Source: Peromyscus leucopus (lineage: Eukaryota > Chordata > Mammalia > Rodentia > Cricetidae). From it: a stretch of 64,000 nt of DNA. The notes under the pieces were generated by a model. The model had not been told where the DNA came from. It saw only the letters and a program-made list of their open reading frames with translations, and did not search any database. The position numbers and the translations under genes were made by a program. Location: assembly GCF_004664715.2 (NCBI RefSeq), contig NC_051068.1, forward strand, positions 18,352,506 to 18,416,505, written 5' to 3'. This document shows, one piece after another, positions 34,000 to 46,703 of the stretch. Numbering within the stretch: the stretch's first letter is position 1; every line of letters begins with the position of its first letter.

Positions 34000-34412
34000 C
34001 GCACCATTTGGGAGAGTGATAAACACTTAAAACAAATGCAAACACTTTGCCCATTGCCCAAGAGCAGCCACTTGGGGATCAGAATGTCACCTCCATATCC
34101 TACAGCTAAAGTCTTCAGGGAACACCCAGACATGTGGACTTAGGGGGTTTAACTTCTGCTAACCAAACTCACAGCAGACAGGGGAATTTACTCAATAGAC
34201 ATATGTTTATACAGAGAATAACTGGCCCCCTTACAATACTACCTGAAACAGTTGATTCTAAAAGATACCTCATAATCATAAGTGTTCTGTATCTTGTATC
34301 CAAAAGAAGTCTTAGTCAAATGCAAGTCTCTATTTCAGAATACATGCTGCAGAACCATGTGGTGTTGGCAGGGCTGCAGACAACCTCTTCATGGAAACAC
34401 TGCTTTGAATAC

Positions 34413-34526
34413 AGGAGGAGGGAGGGGTGCAGGGAGGCAGGGAGGGAGGGGGCAGAGAGGCAGGGAGGGAGGCAGGGAGGCAGGGAGGCAGGGAGGGAGG
34501 GAGGCAGGGAGGCAGGGAGGGAGGCC
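34413..34526 (+). repeat. (GGGAGGCA)n purine-rich tandem repeat
   Basis: Mixed GGGA and GGCA units produce the spurious Gly/Arg/Glu open frames here. Confidence 0.97.
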
Positions 34527-37305
34527 CAAAAGAATGTCAAGCTTGTGAGGTACAGAATAATTTTCCTAACAGAAGCAACAAGACTGGTTTCTTCCCCTGC
34601 ACCGCCCCCTGGTGGTGGAAAGCCATCGGTGCGTTGGTGGAAACATGGGAGTAAGGAAGAGCAGTGAGAACCAGAAACAAGAGGCAGCAATACAGCAAAG
34701 GGAGGTGGAGGCCCCTAAGAGGAGCCGCCAGCCTCCATGGAGCTCGTGGGAAACCCTGCCCTGCAAGAGCTTCCTGTTCTCTGCTTTGTGGCCCTGTGAG
34801 AGGCGGCTGCTGCTGCCCCACACTGACCCTCGCACTCTGTCAGTTCTGAGCAACGTAACTTAGGATGGACGGCACCATCCACAGCAGGCAATTGGCAGAA
34901 ACGTTAGCAGCAGAGTTCAGGGGCTGGCAGGAAGCGCCTGCCTGGGAGCCTTTCCTTGGCCAGCGGCCATGGACACTCCCAGAGAAGGCCCTATTGCTGT
35001 TCGTGATGTCCACCAGTCTCCACTGAGACACAGACAGCTTCAGTGAACATCACATGACCAAAGAGGAAGAGCAGAAACATTTCTGCAGAAGAATGGAAGC
35101 CAGGAGGGGACAGTACAAGGCCTACCTCTGATTGCCTCCTCCACTAGGGAAAATCCACAAAGACAGGGAACTGTGTCGTTTGCAACGCCAAGGATAACTG
35201 ATTTGGAAAGTCCAGTTTGGACATTGTATTCTAAAATCAGCTTATCACAGCAGCTCTGAACTCATAAATACAAGGGTGGAAAGCATCTGATGTGTAGGGC
35301 GTTCTCCCTGGGAGCAAGTTCCCTGAATGGGTGGTCCCCACCCTCAGGGAGACCTCTTGTGGAGGACACAAATATTGCAAAGTACCAGTGATCTTGTTTC
35401 AGGAGCAAAAAATAATAACGTTTTGTGCAAATGTACTCATATTCTTCAAAAATAGGAAAACGCCAGAACTAGAAAGACAACTGCTGAATGCAAACTAGCT
35501 TTTGGATATTGTATTATTTCTTAAGAAAATTTTACTAAAAATGCAGTCCTTAACTAATCAGATACTACAAATAGATCCTTGTTTGAAGGTTGTAAAAGGC
35601 AGGTGATGCAAACAGATGGTGTCACCAAGCAGAGACAGCGGGTCCCACTCGTCCCCAGACACACTCTCAGCAGACATTTTCCTGTTCTGAGAAGGGGCCC
35701 AATGAACGACCAGGTGCTTGGCTACTCGGGGGCTTTGTTCTGTGAGCAGTTTGTGGTTTCTGGAGGCCCAGCTGAACCTCTGGGCTCTCTGCCCCACACA
35801 CTTTGCTCAGGAAACCTAAGGGTCCTGTCGTGATTGAAGAAGTGACATCCTGGGGGTCTGGAGTTTGCACAGAGCACTGCTCAAACAGAGGTAGGAAGAA
35901 GGGCAGTGAAGGGACCAGTGGCCCCCCGCACACAAGCTGTGGTTGCCTTCGGAGACAGCTGCTCTTCAGCAAGTTTGAGATCGTTCCACAGAGACAAACG
36001 CAGTGCTTTCATGTGGGCAAAGGAAGATTTACCAGACAAGTCTCTGTGCTTTTGAAATGCCGGGCGAGAGGGAGGAAGTCGGGCTACAATCAGGGCAGAA
36101 CTGACAACAACAAAATCACATTTTGGCAAGTTCTCTCGTATTGCCAGGGGCCTCTGGGCTGCTAGAGATGCCTCACAGATAGCCCCTGTCACCGGCTGGC
36201 TGGCCTCCAACTGCCGGGAGGCCCAGGGTGGGGAAGTCAGCCAGGCTCCTGATCAAAGGCTAGGGGGTAGCCACCATGTTCTCAATCACATGACCAACTT
36301 GGTTCTTAGAGGACAAGGTTTGGAAACTTTGGTGTGTCGGTCGGAAACCTCATTAGGAGGGAAGTCAGGTGGTGTTTCTGTGTCACCTGGTGTAGTGGGG
36401 CTGTAACGCAGCTGCCCGGTCACCATCCTGAAGACCGTTTCCGTTCACATGGATGAACAGAAATCTGATTGACAGCCCCAGATATCACTGCCACGCTCAT
36501 GGTTCCTACGGTATACAAGTGGAAGTCCATCTGTGTTTGAGTCTTTCTCCAAATACATGGGTGGGTCTGTTTGGAGAGAGATGGGGCGGTGGGGATGGCA
36601 GGAATCTGAGCATGGGGAAGGAATGCCGGAGAGACAGGTGCTAGAGAATGAAGGCCAAGTTGGATTTCCTACACAAATGCAAAATGCCAAGTGTAAAGCA
36701 TCTGTGGGTGTGACCCAACCTTGGTTTCTCCTCCTCCCTCTCAGTAGTTTAACCTCACGATTTAAGTTCTTTTTTTAGCCCCTTTCTCAGTCAGACCTGT
36801 CAGATGACCACTGGACCAAGAAAACGGGTGTTTACAACTTGATTCTTGGGGTTAGGCAGTCCACCTCTTTCTGTTTCTTGTGTGAAATGGAGCCAATGCC
36901 ACATCTTAGTTGCTCAATTCTTAAAAAAAAAAAAAAAAAAAAATCTAGCATTTTAACAATCTAAAAGCTTGAATCATCTTTAAATCTGTGCATTTAACAT
37001 GCTAATGTCTCTTTTTTTAATCTCAAGAAGGTGTTCTATATAACTCTATTTCTTCCAGTGAATGGACTCCCAGAAGTGAAAAATAAAGAATTTTTTGTTC
37101 TTCTTCACAGGTTCATGCTGTAAGGGTGAGTTCCAAAATTGGAAAACCTTAGCATCAGAAGCTACTGGGGATCTTAAATTAAAACGGAAAGGGAGAAAAT
37201 GCGACATGAAAATCAAACACTAAACATGAAGTGTGCGTTACAGATCGTATTGTCATGAGATCTCTCCTCTCAGCTCAGCTCACTCGCCTTGTTTTCTCTG
37301 TTGAA
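34527..37305. other. Non-coding, repeat-poor sequence
   Basis: Only an A run (36921-36943) is evident. Several 80-120-codon open frames on both strands lack any family resemblance. Confidence 0.4.
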
Positions 37306-38050
37306 TGAATTCAGATGAGGCGTAGAGTGTAGTATAGAACACAGGACAAGGAGTTTATTGTAAAGGAACAAGGGACTAATGCGGCCAGTGGCCGAGAAAG
37401 TGCTCACAGTGTGAAAGTGGACAGTAGACAGGCATGTTTATGTAGGCTTTACACTATCTTCAAAAGTTTCTGAACCATTTCCGGAGGGACGTTTTACTGT
37501 TGAGGTGATTGACAGGTCCATTTGGATTAACTCTTTAAGGGGAAGGACGATGACATGTCTTTGTTCTTTACCAGGAAGTCCCCAATTCTTCCCAGGGCCA
37601 GAGATAAAACTGAGATCCCATTCTGTTGACCAAAAATCATGTAATAGAGTAGATTCATGAGAATTAAAGACAAAAAAGAATCTGTAAGAAGAGCTGTATT
37701 TTACTGGAGGAAATGAACCTTCGCTTGAGGAGCCTCAATAAAGCCTGGCCTCTGGACCTTCCTCCCTGCCACACAGTTTTCAATCTTGAGGGGCAATTGT
37801 GAAGCTTTCTTCTTCCTAAAATTAGTGTGTTCCCAGGGACCCCGGAGGAGGGGCCCAATTATGAAGGAGGGGGTTCATCCTCAATGACTTTCAAGCCTGA
37901 GACTTTCTAACTAGCCTACCTTAAATTCTGGTGTACACATTTAAGGAGACATTTACAAATGGATTAACTAAGCCTCCTTAAAATATGATCTTGTGAGATT
38001 TTGGTAGAAAATAAGGAATGGAGGAGTTCTTATAGCTCCGGGATCTGCTA
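37306..38050 (-). mobile_element. Possible LTR-like relic
   Basis: 'aaggagtttattgtaaagga' gives AATAAA on the minus strand in the setting seen in the other LTR-like pieces. Ends and family are uncertain. Confidence 0.35.
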
Positions 38051-38329
38051 ACAAGCATGTCCAACCTTTGACATTGTTGTGTATGAAACGCACACTTCAG
38101 AATCACATAATTTAATTATGATAAATGTGAACCTGTCTTCTAATCTTGTAACTGAGCTTACAATTCTGTGCTGGCCCACATTTATAGCTCTCCTTGACCT
38201 GTGGGCTATAGGTTGGGCATGCTTACTTAGCACATAATGGATGGCAGGTTTCTGAAAGATAGAGAAAAAGGAATTTTGAAGGACAGGCCAACTTGTTGAT
38301 GTTGGTGGATATTGGGGTCAGTTGGAAGT

Positions 38330-38830
38330 TTCAGAGGAGTTCTGTGTCCTTGTGTCCCAGAACAAGGAGTTGGACAGAAACATGTGGATGGTAGCAGGCA
38401 AAATAAGAGAATTTATTAAGAAAAGATACTGCACAGGAGGGGGTAGATCAGAGCAGAGAGAAGTCTGGCAGCTCACCATCCTGCCACACAGAGGACGGGG
38501 CTATTGTGTCCTTTCTTGGGCTTTGGAGCTCATTCGCATAGCCTAGGCTTCCTTGCACAGCCTGTTACATGGAGTTTGACACACAACTTCACGCATCCCA
38601 TGTCTCATGACATCTTAACTCAGATGTGTTTTAGAACTGTCAGGATCCACAGGTCACCTCCAGACGCCCTGGAGAGCCTCTGCTCCTGTGCTAATGGTTA
38701 GCTTCATTAGAATTACTTTCCAGCCTTCTCTTTGTCAATAGGCTTTTCCTGAATGCTAACTTTACAGTCTCTATGTAAGGCCTTCCAAACCTCACTCTCT
38801 ACCCTGCTGTCCCACCTCAGGGGAGTTCCT
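38330..38830 (-). mobile_element. Possible LTR-like relic
   Basis: 'aagagaatttattaagaaaa' (AATAAA on the minus strand) followed by a GC-rich body resembles rodent ERV LTRs. No coding region; family not named. Confidence 0.3.
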
Positions 38831-39344
38831 TTCAGGCAGAGCAGGAAGAGAGCACCGTGGTGTCCCGGTGTGTTCTTCAGGAAAGTGTTTCAGAGCAGCT
38901 CTTCCTCCTAACATCCTGGGCCAAAGGAGCAGACATATGTGTGAGGTCGACTGAAACTTCAACAAATTCATTTCAAGTTCTTGTCAGAATTGGGGTTCAA
39001 ATGTGTGACCCTGGCCTCTTGTCTGTGGAAAGAGATGCAGGTGTGAAGGAGGTTCAAAAAGCACGAGGTGAACTCTGTGTGTGAGATGATGCACCAGGCA
39101 TCAGATAGGCAAAGATGGATGCATGCTTTATACTGTGATAGGCAAATATCCTAAGATTTGAGCCAGAACTTCCAAAAAGAAAACTTCAGCTAGTCAATAT
39201 TTAAATATGTGCAACTCACTAGCAATTAATGCTAAATGAGATTTTTTTTTCCTTAAACAAAGGTTCAATCACTTTCCTAAACAATTGATGAAATAAAACA
39301 TTGACAGAAGAGTTTGGCAAAATGTATTAAAGTAAGATATCATA
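38831..39344. other. Non-coding, nothing recognised
   Basis: No supported feature. Confidence 0.4.
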
Positions 39345-39475
39345 AAGTTGGGCATGGCAGTACACGCCTGTAATCCCAGCGCTCAGGAGGTGGAGGCAGG
39401 AGAATCAGAAACTAAAGTCCAGCTTCAGCTGCATGCAAGTTCAAGGCAAGCCTAGCTACACAAGATGTCAGGAGG
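39345..39475 (+). repeat. B1/B4-like SINE
   Basis: 'gttgggcatggcagtacacg' followed by 'cctgtaatcccagcgctcag' and 'caagcctagctacacaag' is a B1-type body. Confidence 0.75.
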
Positions 39476-39593
39476 TAAAGGGGCTTTCCGGACCCCCCCC
39501 CCCGAAATGACTGGAGTTCCAGTCCCAGAACCCACACAAGAGGAGACAGAGAGAACTGGCTTCTGCGCCAGCCTCTTCCCTTCTTTCCCAACC

Positions 39594-39597
39594 AAAA

Positions 39598-39644
<47 letters not shown>

Positions 39645-39648
39645 ATAT
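39594..39648 (+). repeat. (AAAT)n microsatellite
   Basis: About 13 AAAT units. Confidence 0.97.
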
Positions 39649-39789
39649 TTTTTGAAAGATGTCCAAAAAATGGCAGTACAACAATATCGGTAGAAAACTG
39701 GCTTGGCCAAGATTGTGGCTTTGTTGGTTACAACCTACGAGGATTATGTGTCTCCTGCATGCCCTCTCACTAGCTTTGAGTTTTACATT

Positions 39790-39798
39790 TCTCTCTCT

Positions 39799-39860
<62 letters not shown>
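39790..39860 (+). repeat. (CT)n microsatellite
   Basis: A long CT tract with one interruption near its left end. Confidence 0.97.
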
Positions 39861-39865
<5 letters not shown>

Positions 39866-40591
39866 GTTTTCCTTTAACATGTCAATCAATGTGGTGTTTT
39901 CTGGTTATTCTATTATAGTGTCCCATCACAATAATCGTATTCATTTTGATCTTCAGCCAGCGTTTTCCACAGACCCTCTCAGTAAAATGCACGTCTTTAG
40001 ACCTAAAGAGTCTCATTCTATTCTGAGACTGTCTTTGAGAGAGAGTTAATGCTTTGTCCTGAACTGTTGACATTTTCCAGAAGTGATTCAAGTGCTGTTA
40101 CCATATTTATCTTCAAAACAACTTTTGTAGATTTCTCATAACACACTGGTGTTTCTCTGCAGGCTTTGCCTTGCTTTCTGTTCTTGATTGTAACATCCTC
40201 TGTGAAGTATTTTTGACAACAAAGTATCTGATTCAGTCTTCTTTTCATTTCTAAGATAAACCAGTGATTCACCTGTAGTATGGTGCCACTCGCACAAACA
40301 AAGCTGTGACATCTTTGTGTCTGTCACTGGGGTCTGAGTGAGAAAAGAGATGAGAGACTTGTCTGAGGGACATCAGCGTCCCAGTGCCCTGTTCACTGTC
40401 TCTGTCTTGCAGGCCAAGTGCCTGGCTGGTCTTTGACACTGCTTGGGTTAGGCACTCAGAAGAAGACAGGCATTGGCTATTTAAGGTCACATGCTTTCTA
40501 CTATTTCTTACTGAGAAGGGCAGAGTGTCAGCCATGTTGTATTCCTGCCTCAAATGAGAATTAGCAAAGGGCTCTTCAAAAATGTCAGAGT

Positions 40592-40743
40592 GGCTAGGCA
40601 TGGTGGCATATGACTTTAATCCCAGCACTTGAGAGGCAGAGGCAGGTGGATCTCTGAGTTTGAGGCCAGCCTGGTCTACAGAGTGAGTTCCAGGACAGCC
40701 AGAACTACACAGAGAAACCCTGTCTCAAGAATAAATAAATAAA
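40592..40743 (+). repeat. B1 SINE with target duplication
   Basis: 'ggctaggcatggtggcatat', 'tctctgagtttgaggccagc' and 'agaaaccctgtctcaagaat' form a B1. Flanked by atgtcagag (40582-40590 and 40747-40755). Confidence 0.96.
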
Positions 40744-40989
40744 AATATGTCAGAGTAATAGAAAACCTTGGCAAATTGTTGTGGGCCAGTTTTCAAAATG
40801 TAGGTACAGGACCCGGAGCTATTGGAAGGAAGGCTGGCAGCGAAGGTACTTGTGCCCAAGTAGCATATTTTAGAGTGCTGCACTCTGTCCCCGTCACAAC
40901 AAGTGAACATAGTGTCTGCCTGCCTGACAAGTGTTCCTTGTCCCCATTAGCAGAACGCCAGTGTGGCGCGTGTAAAGAACAGTTTTAGG

Positions 40990-41042
40990 GCACGCGTGCG
41001 CGTGGTGCGGGGGTGGGTGGGGGGTTGGGGGGTGGGGGGGTG
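40990..41042 (+). repeat. Alternating CG/GT segment and G-rich tract
   Basis: 'gcacgcgtgcgcgtggtgcg' (purine-pyrimidine alternation) is followed by five G runs of 3-7, a candidate G-quadruplex. Confidence 0.8.
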
Positions 41043-42447
41043 TTGGCTTGCAATTCCTCATCGGAGTGTGCTGCTGTAGCCCGCACTTACAACTTGAACC
41101 TGGGAAGTCTCGTGCGGTGTTTCATGCCGTAAGAGCCAACAGGAGCAGGTCTGCACTGACATCATTCATACCGTTAAGTGTTCTGTCCGTCAAAATTGCG
41201 TATTATGTGTGGTAGCAGGTCCGTTTGGTCCAGGCCATCTGTGTCCAGTGAGTCTTGCTAGGAATGGAGAACATAGAGTCCTTTCATTCCTGGTTGATGT
41301 GGCTCAAAGCACCTTGGTATACATAAGGTGCAGGGGGGCAATCTCTTCTTCAACCATGCCAATCAACACACCGGCGACCTGGGCAGATGACTTGGGACAT
41401 TTCTGCCCACACGTGGGCACGTGCTCCCCTACACACACAGGCTTGGGGTTATAGGGTCATTAGTAAGTAGTCCCTAAGGCATAACTTGTAGCATGCTCTG
41501 TGAAAATGTTCCTGGGGACCACAGGCCCCACAGTTTTGGATTTAGTCCAGACCTTAGAGATGTTGCTAGTCCCAGCACTGGAAATAAATCCTTAATGTAT
41601 TGGTGACACACAGGTTCCAGTGCCTGACCAAGAAAGACGTATTTTTCTTCACTCACACACACAAACACAACATGGGATTCTTCAGGCCTTTGTCAGCTCT
41701 TCTGGAGCCTGATCCACTCACATCCTTCACAAGTCACTGAGTTTTTTCTCCTTCAGCTGGAGCTTCTTTGTGGCCAGAAGAGCTCAAGAAGGGCTGCACT
41801 GTCTGTGGCCTGATCCTACTGACTGTCCCCCTAACTAGAAGGCCTTCCCACCCACCAGATCAAGCAGGCAATGACTGTGTCTCTCAGAGGACATGAGGAA
41901 GTATCTAGAGACTTTTGATTGTCACAGCTTAGGGCAAAATGGTGCAGGTGGCATCCAAGAATCAGAAAACAGGGACGCTCTCATTCATGAAGTCTAAAGT
42001 GTCAATGGTGTCAAAGTGAGAACCACCTTCTAGTAATGCTTAGCAGTCCATCAGCCTGAAATTTAAATTTAAACATCTCCTCCCCAGGACTTCTCTAAGT
42101 ATGACATGTTCTTAGCAGAGCACTCAGTACACAGTGATTATTCAATGCACATTAGTGTTTAGACTGTTGATGTTATCTTTTGTTTTGTTTTTCTTGGTAA
42201 GTTGGACTTTTTATGCCAAAATTAAGTTCCTTGTTCTTTCTCATAGTGAAAACTTTGCAAGACAAAATATGTTTTGCTTTTCAAGTCTTTCCTCTTGGTT
42301 GACGTTATAAAGAATCAAGAGAACTTACTATATCCAGTTTTTACTCACAACCCCCTACCCTGTGAACGACCAGGTCTCAAAATAGAATGACAGGCTAATG
42401 GGACGTGAGAGAAATGGGGTCCTTTTCCTCTACAGATCTCACCCTCT
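41043..42447. other. Non-coding, nothing recognised
   Basis: A weak L2-like end may lie near 42.10-42.17 kb; otherwise nothing. Confidence 0.35.
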
Positions 42448-42485
42448 CCATCACCCAGGCTAACACCCATCACCCAGGCTAACAC
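42448..42485. repeat. 19-bp perfect tandem duplication
   Basis: 'ccatcacccaggctaacac' occurs twice in tandem. Confidence 0.95.
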
Positions 42486-42521
42486 CCTCTCCTACATTGA
42501 ACTTGAAGCCCCGTACCGTGA

Positions 42522-42522
<1 letters not shown>

Positions 42523-42614
<92 letters not shown>
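42523..42614 (+). repeat. (CT)46 microsatellite
   Basis: Uninterrupted CT tract of about 92 bases, the longest pure dinucleotide run in the window. Confidence 0.98.
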
Positions 42615-42616
<2 letters not shown>

Positions 42617-43029
42617 GTTATTATTTACCCACAAACTCTTTCCCCCTTGGATGATACTCTTAGCAGCTGTCAATACCACTGGAGAAACTGACTTCCCTGA
42701 CCTGATAACGTCACTTTGCACCCTCTCCACTCTGAACTCAGTTTGACATTGTTCACAGTGAGTGCCTCAGTCACCTTCCGCAGCTTCCAAGATGAAGTTC
42801 AAACCCTTGTCCCCTGAGTCCCTTTCTGGTTTAGCACCTAGTTCCTCCCCTGGTGTCTCTCTTGAGCTCCTTTCTGGGAGAGGCCCCTTGATTTTCCACA
42901 GTCAGGTCCTTACCTCACCTCCCCAGCTCTGTCCACTTTTCTTCAATACCCCTCTGCAGGAAACTCTCTTCACTGCCCAGCCTCCAACAGTAGCGTTTGT
43001 ATATTCCCAACACTGAAGAAAATTTGCTT
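42615..43029. other. Non-coding, nothing recognised
   Basis: No supported feature. Confidence 0.4.
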
Positions 43030-44110
43030 TTAGGGAAGTACACCAATCTTAGGTTTATAATCCAAATAATTTGAATAAGTTTATATATATCTATGTAACC
43101 ACTATACCAGTCAAAATATAGGAAACTCCCCCATGTCTGCTCTAAGTCAACCTCAGCTCTACCCATCATAGGCATCCACTTTCCTGTTTTCTATCACCTC
43201 TTATGGGTTTAGTTTTGTTATAGTTTTGAGACAAGATCTTATTGTGTAGCCCAGACTGATCCCAAATGTATGGAAATCCTCCTGCCTCTGCTTCTTGAGT
43301 GCCGGAGTTACAGGCATGAGTTATCTGCCACGCCATGCTTTGGAATGTTTTTTGCCTGTTCTTAACTTCATATAAATGGGATCATATGGAATATACTTCT
43401 GTGTGTCTATTCAGTTTAATAAAGCGCACTATAATTCATCTGTTGAGACTCAGAAGATGAAACTCCAAAGCATGGAACATGGGATTTGGAACTGAGGAAC
43501 AGTCTCAGAACATGTCTGCATGACCCTCCTCATCCTCACTCCTGTCTCCCCATCCTCGCTAATCCTTTTTCTCTTCTGAAGTACAGGGCAAATCTTTCTC
43601 AATTAAAGATGTTCCCTTCACACAAAGAAAGCATTTGTTCTGAAGTCTCACTAGCCAGGAGGGAACTAACCATTGTGGGAGACTGCCATCAAATGCAGCT
43701 GGATCCTGGAGCCTGTCCCATGTCAATGTCAGCTTTGGGGCACATTCATACTCCTAAACATCATGTGCTACCTCTCTAAAACTGCCGACAGGCCCCTTTT
43801 CCCTGCCTCATGAAGAGGTTATATAAGTCTCAGCCTTCTGGCCACCCTTTGAATTTTCAGACTTTATGCACATGTTAGTAAGGTTTTATGCTTCTCTCCT
43901 GTTAATGTATCTGTTGGTGGTTTATACTTAAAGATGAGAACTTTGAGAAGGGAACACCATGCCCATGTTGTGTTTCAGTAGCTTGTGCCCCTTTTAAATT
44001 CTGTCTTCTAGACACATTGCAATTTGTTTAAACCTGTGGTGGCTTAGTGATGGGCATTTGAATTCCTTAGTGCCTTGGCTGTCATGAGTAAGGCTGCTAG
44101 GACCATATCT
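43030..44110 (-). mobile_element. Ancient LINE-1 (L1M-type) 3' part, fragments
   Basis: 'cttcatataaatgggatcat' and 'ggcatttgaattccttagtg' followed by 'gagtaaggctgctagg' resemble antisense L1M 3'-region phrases. A B1-like SINE interrupts. Much of the stretch is too diverged to align by eye. Confidence 0.4.
43210..43345 (-). repeat. B1/B4-like SINE
   Basis: 'ttgagacaagatcttattgt', 'gtagcccagactgatcccaa' and 'cctgcctctgcttcttgagt' are antisense to a B1/B4 body. Confidence 0.75.
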
Positions 44111-44124
44111 TCTTGCTCTGTGTG

Positions 44125-44260
44125 CTGCTACGATACAGGACCTCGCCCCATAGTCCAGGCTAGCGTGAAACTTAAACGTAGCTCAGGCTGAGCTGGAACT
44201 TGCAACTGTCCACCTGCCTCAGCCTTCCAACTCTCAGACGACAGGCAGGAGCCAAGGCTA
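44125..44260 (-). repeat. B1/B4-like SINE relic
   Basis: 'ccccatagtccaggctagcg' and 'tgtccacctgcctcagcctt' are antisense SINE phrases. Confidence 0.6.
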
Positions 44261-44404
44261 TGTTGATTTGTGTATGCCATTGTACACTAAGTACTGCATC
44301 CAGGTCACAGACTTTCAGCTCTGTTCTTCTAAAGCTTTTGGCTATCACTACTTTGTATTTCTATATCAATTTTGCATCCATTTGACCATCTCTACCAAAG
44401 CGTG

Positions 44405-44575
44405 CCTGGAGAAAGGCAGTAAGGTGGCTTGGCAGTAGAAGTACTTACTGTCTGTCACCCGACAGCCTGGATCTGAGGTTCGAGTGGTGGACGGGGAACA
44501 CCACCCGCCTCAAGTTGACCTCTGAATTCCACACACGGACTGTGGCACACACACGACACAGAACAGATGAAAACA
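44405..44575 (+). repeat. B3/B2-type SINE
   Basis: 'aaggtggcttggcagtagaa', 'gtacttactgtctgtcaccc' and 'ctggatctgaggttcgagtg' plus the 'tgacctctgaattccacaca' end match a B3 SINE. Confidence 0.75.
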
Positions 44576-44594
44576 TTCACAGTGCCTGTGAGAA

Positions 44595-46220
44595 TCATGA
44601 ATATGATTGGATTTGCACTAAATGTCTAAAACAATTTGGGGAGAATTGACTCGGCAGTCTTCAGTCTTTTAATCCATGAACATGATTTTATTTTCCATTT
44701 GCTTACATTTCCTTAAGACTCTATCAGCCAAACTGAATGGTTTTCAGTTTAGAGGCCTTGCATGATTTTTATTAAGTGTGTTCCTGAGCATTTTCTGAAT
44801 AGGATTTAAAATTTTTCATTACCTACTTTTTCAGCTGGCATACATAGGATTAGTTTTTATGCTAACATTGCATATTGTGACCTTGATAATTACTCACTAC
44901 TGCCAGTAAGATTTTAGTTTCCATAAGATTTTTCACATGGTAAATTACATCATAGATACAACTTTGTTTCCTTCTAATATTTTTTCTTTGTGTCTGTTTC
45001 ATTGCCTTATTGTGTTTGATTGGGTTTTCCATTAGTTTTGGGTGAAAGTGGCCAAAGACACACCCTCACATTGCTCCTGATCCTGCTGGAGAGAAGCCTC
45101 AGCAGTAACTTAGTTCCCACAGTAGCGCTTGTGTTTGCCCATAATCAGAATGCAGAAACTTGATTAATGTTTATGTTAATTTTGTTATTTTGTTAATATT
45201 TTGTCAATGTTAAATTATAATGTTAAATTTTGTCAAATGCTTGTTTTGCATCTATTAAAATAAATTTCCTCTTTAAACTGTGAATACAGTAGATTTAATC
45301 AGCTGATTTTGAATATTAACTACACAAACCATAATTTATTATTGGAAATAATAAGCATTATGTGTTCCACTAGGTAATGTCTGATGATTCTAAAGTAATT
45401 TTTACAACTACATTTTGGAGGGTGTTAGCTTCTGATTTTCTTATATCAGAATTACAATACCTTGTGAAATTATTTGGAATTATCCCCCCCGCCCCAACTC
45501 GTTGTCTTCAGAAAAAGCCTGTGTGATCTTGACTTTCCTTCTTTCGTAAATGATCTAGAATTCACCAGGGAAGCCATTTGAGCTGAGCGAGATCAGTGGG
45601 AGATGCAGAAAAATTCTGAGCTCCAATCCTCTGCAGACACAAAATTCCTCATTCTTCTCATGTCAATTTTATTAATTTATGCCTTAAGGAGCGTGTCCAG
45701 TTTGTCTGTTGTGAGCATACTGATGTTCAACGTCTTCAGGTGATGCTCGTTTGTGCTGTCAATGGCTGCGGGCTCTGTGGGGCGGTCTCTTCCGCACGAT
45801 TGGTCAGCTCCTGTTCCTCTTGTGATTTGTCAGTTTTATTCATCTCCTCAAAGAACAAATTTGGGACTTTCAAAGAGAACTTCCTATTCACCTGCTTTCT
45901 TTTTTACGTGTTTCTGGTCTATCATTTGCCATTTGCTTCTCTCTATTCACTTCTGGTTTATTTATTTTTCTCTAACTTAGGATGGATCTTGGGTCATCTT
46001 AGGGCTTTTCTTTCAAATATGAGTGTTTAATACTTAAAGTTTTCCTTCACATCCTATTTCCACTGTCCGACAGTTCTGATATGCTACATCTGGATTAATG
46101 TTTTCAATATTCCATTTTAACTTCCCTAATTTTTAGCTGTTATTGTTTGAAATGTATATTAGTTACTGCTAGAATAATAATATGAATTAATTTATCATGT
46201 GAATTTAGCAACCCTGAACA
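44595..46220 (-). mobile_element. Ancient LINE-1 (L1M-type) ORF2 relic
   Basis: Antisense to L1 ORF2: 'tcttttaatccatgaacatg', 'ttttgtcaaatgcttgtttt' then 'gcatctatta', 'catctcctcaaagaacaaat' and 'ggcttttctttcaaatatga' occur in the expected order. It is heavily mutated, without a usable reading frame. Confidence 0.75.
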
Positions 46221-46244
46221 ATGTAATTTGATTTTTCTCTTGTC

Positions 46245-46620
46245 CTAGTTAACTTTAACTATCCATGTGACTCAGTTAGAGTCACCTAAGGGAGTCTCAA
46301 CTGAAGTACTGCTCAGTTCAGATTGGCCTATGGCAATGTAAGTGGGGGTCTGTCTTGATTGTTAATTCATGTAGGAGGCACCAGCCCACTGTGGGAGGCA
46401 GCATTCCCTCGGCAGGTTGTCCTGGGCTATCTATGAAAGCTAGCTAAGCATGGGTCTGTGAGCAAGCCAGCAAGCAGCATCCTTCCATGGTTTCTGGTAT
46501 AAGTTCCTGCCCTGCTTTCTCTTACTGGTGCACCTGCAAGCTGAAATAAGCCTGTTTCTCCCCTAACTTACTTTTGTTTGGGTCAGAGCATTTTATCACA
46601 GCAACAGAACCAAATTATAC
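46245..46620 (+). repeat. Rodent URR1/RMER1-type repeat
   Basis: 'gttaactttaactatccatg', 'accagcccactgtgggaggc', 'aagccagcaagcagcatcct' and 'gcattttatcacagcaacag' follow the family consensus. Confidence 0.75.
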
Positions 46621-46648
46621 TACCACCATTTCATTGTGTGCATTGTAA

Positions 46649-46649
<1 letters not shown>

Positions 46650-46699
<50 letters not shown>
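46650..46699 (+). repeat. (AC)25 microsatellite
   Basis: Uninterrupted AC tract adjoining the B1 tail. Confidence 0.98.

Positions 46700-46700
<1 letters not shown>

Positions 46701-46703
<3 letters not shown>

Noticed and set aside
34134..34667. 177-codon frame with Arg/Gly/Glu repeats
   Set aside because: Its middle is a GGGA/GGCA low-complexity tract and the rest has no family resemblance.
45740..46030. Possible membrane-protein exon suggested by a hydrophobic 96-codon frame
   Set aside because: The bases are antisense to an ancient L1 ORF2, whose T-rich complement gives hydrophobic residues.
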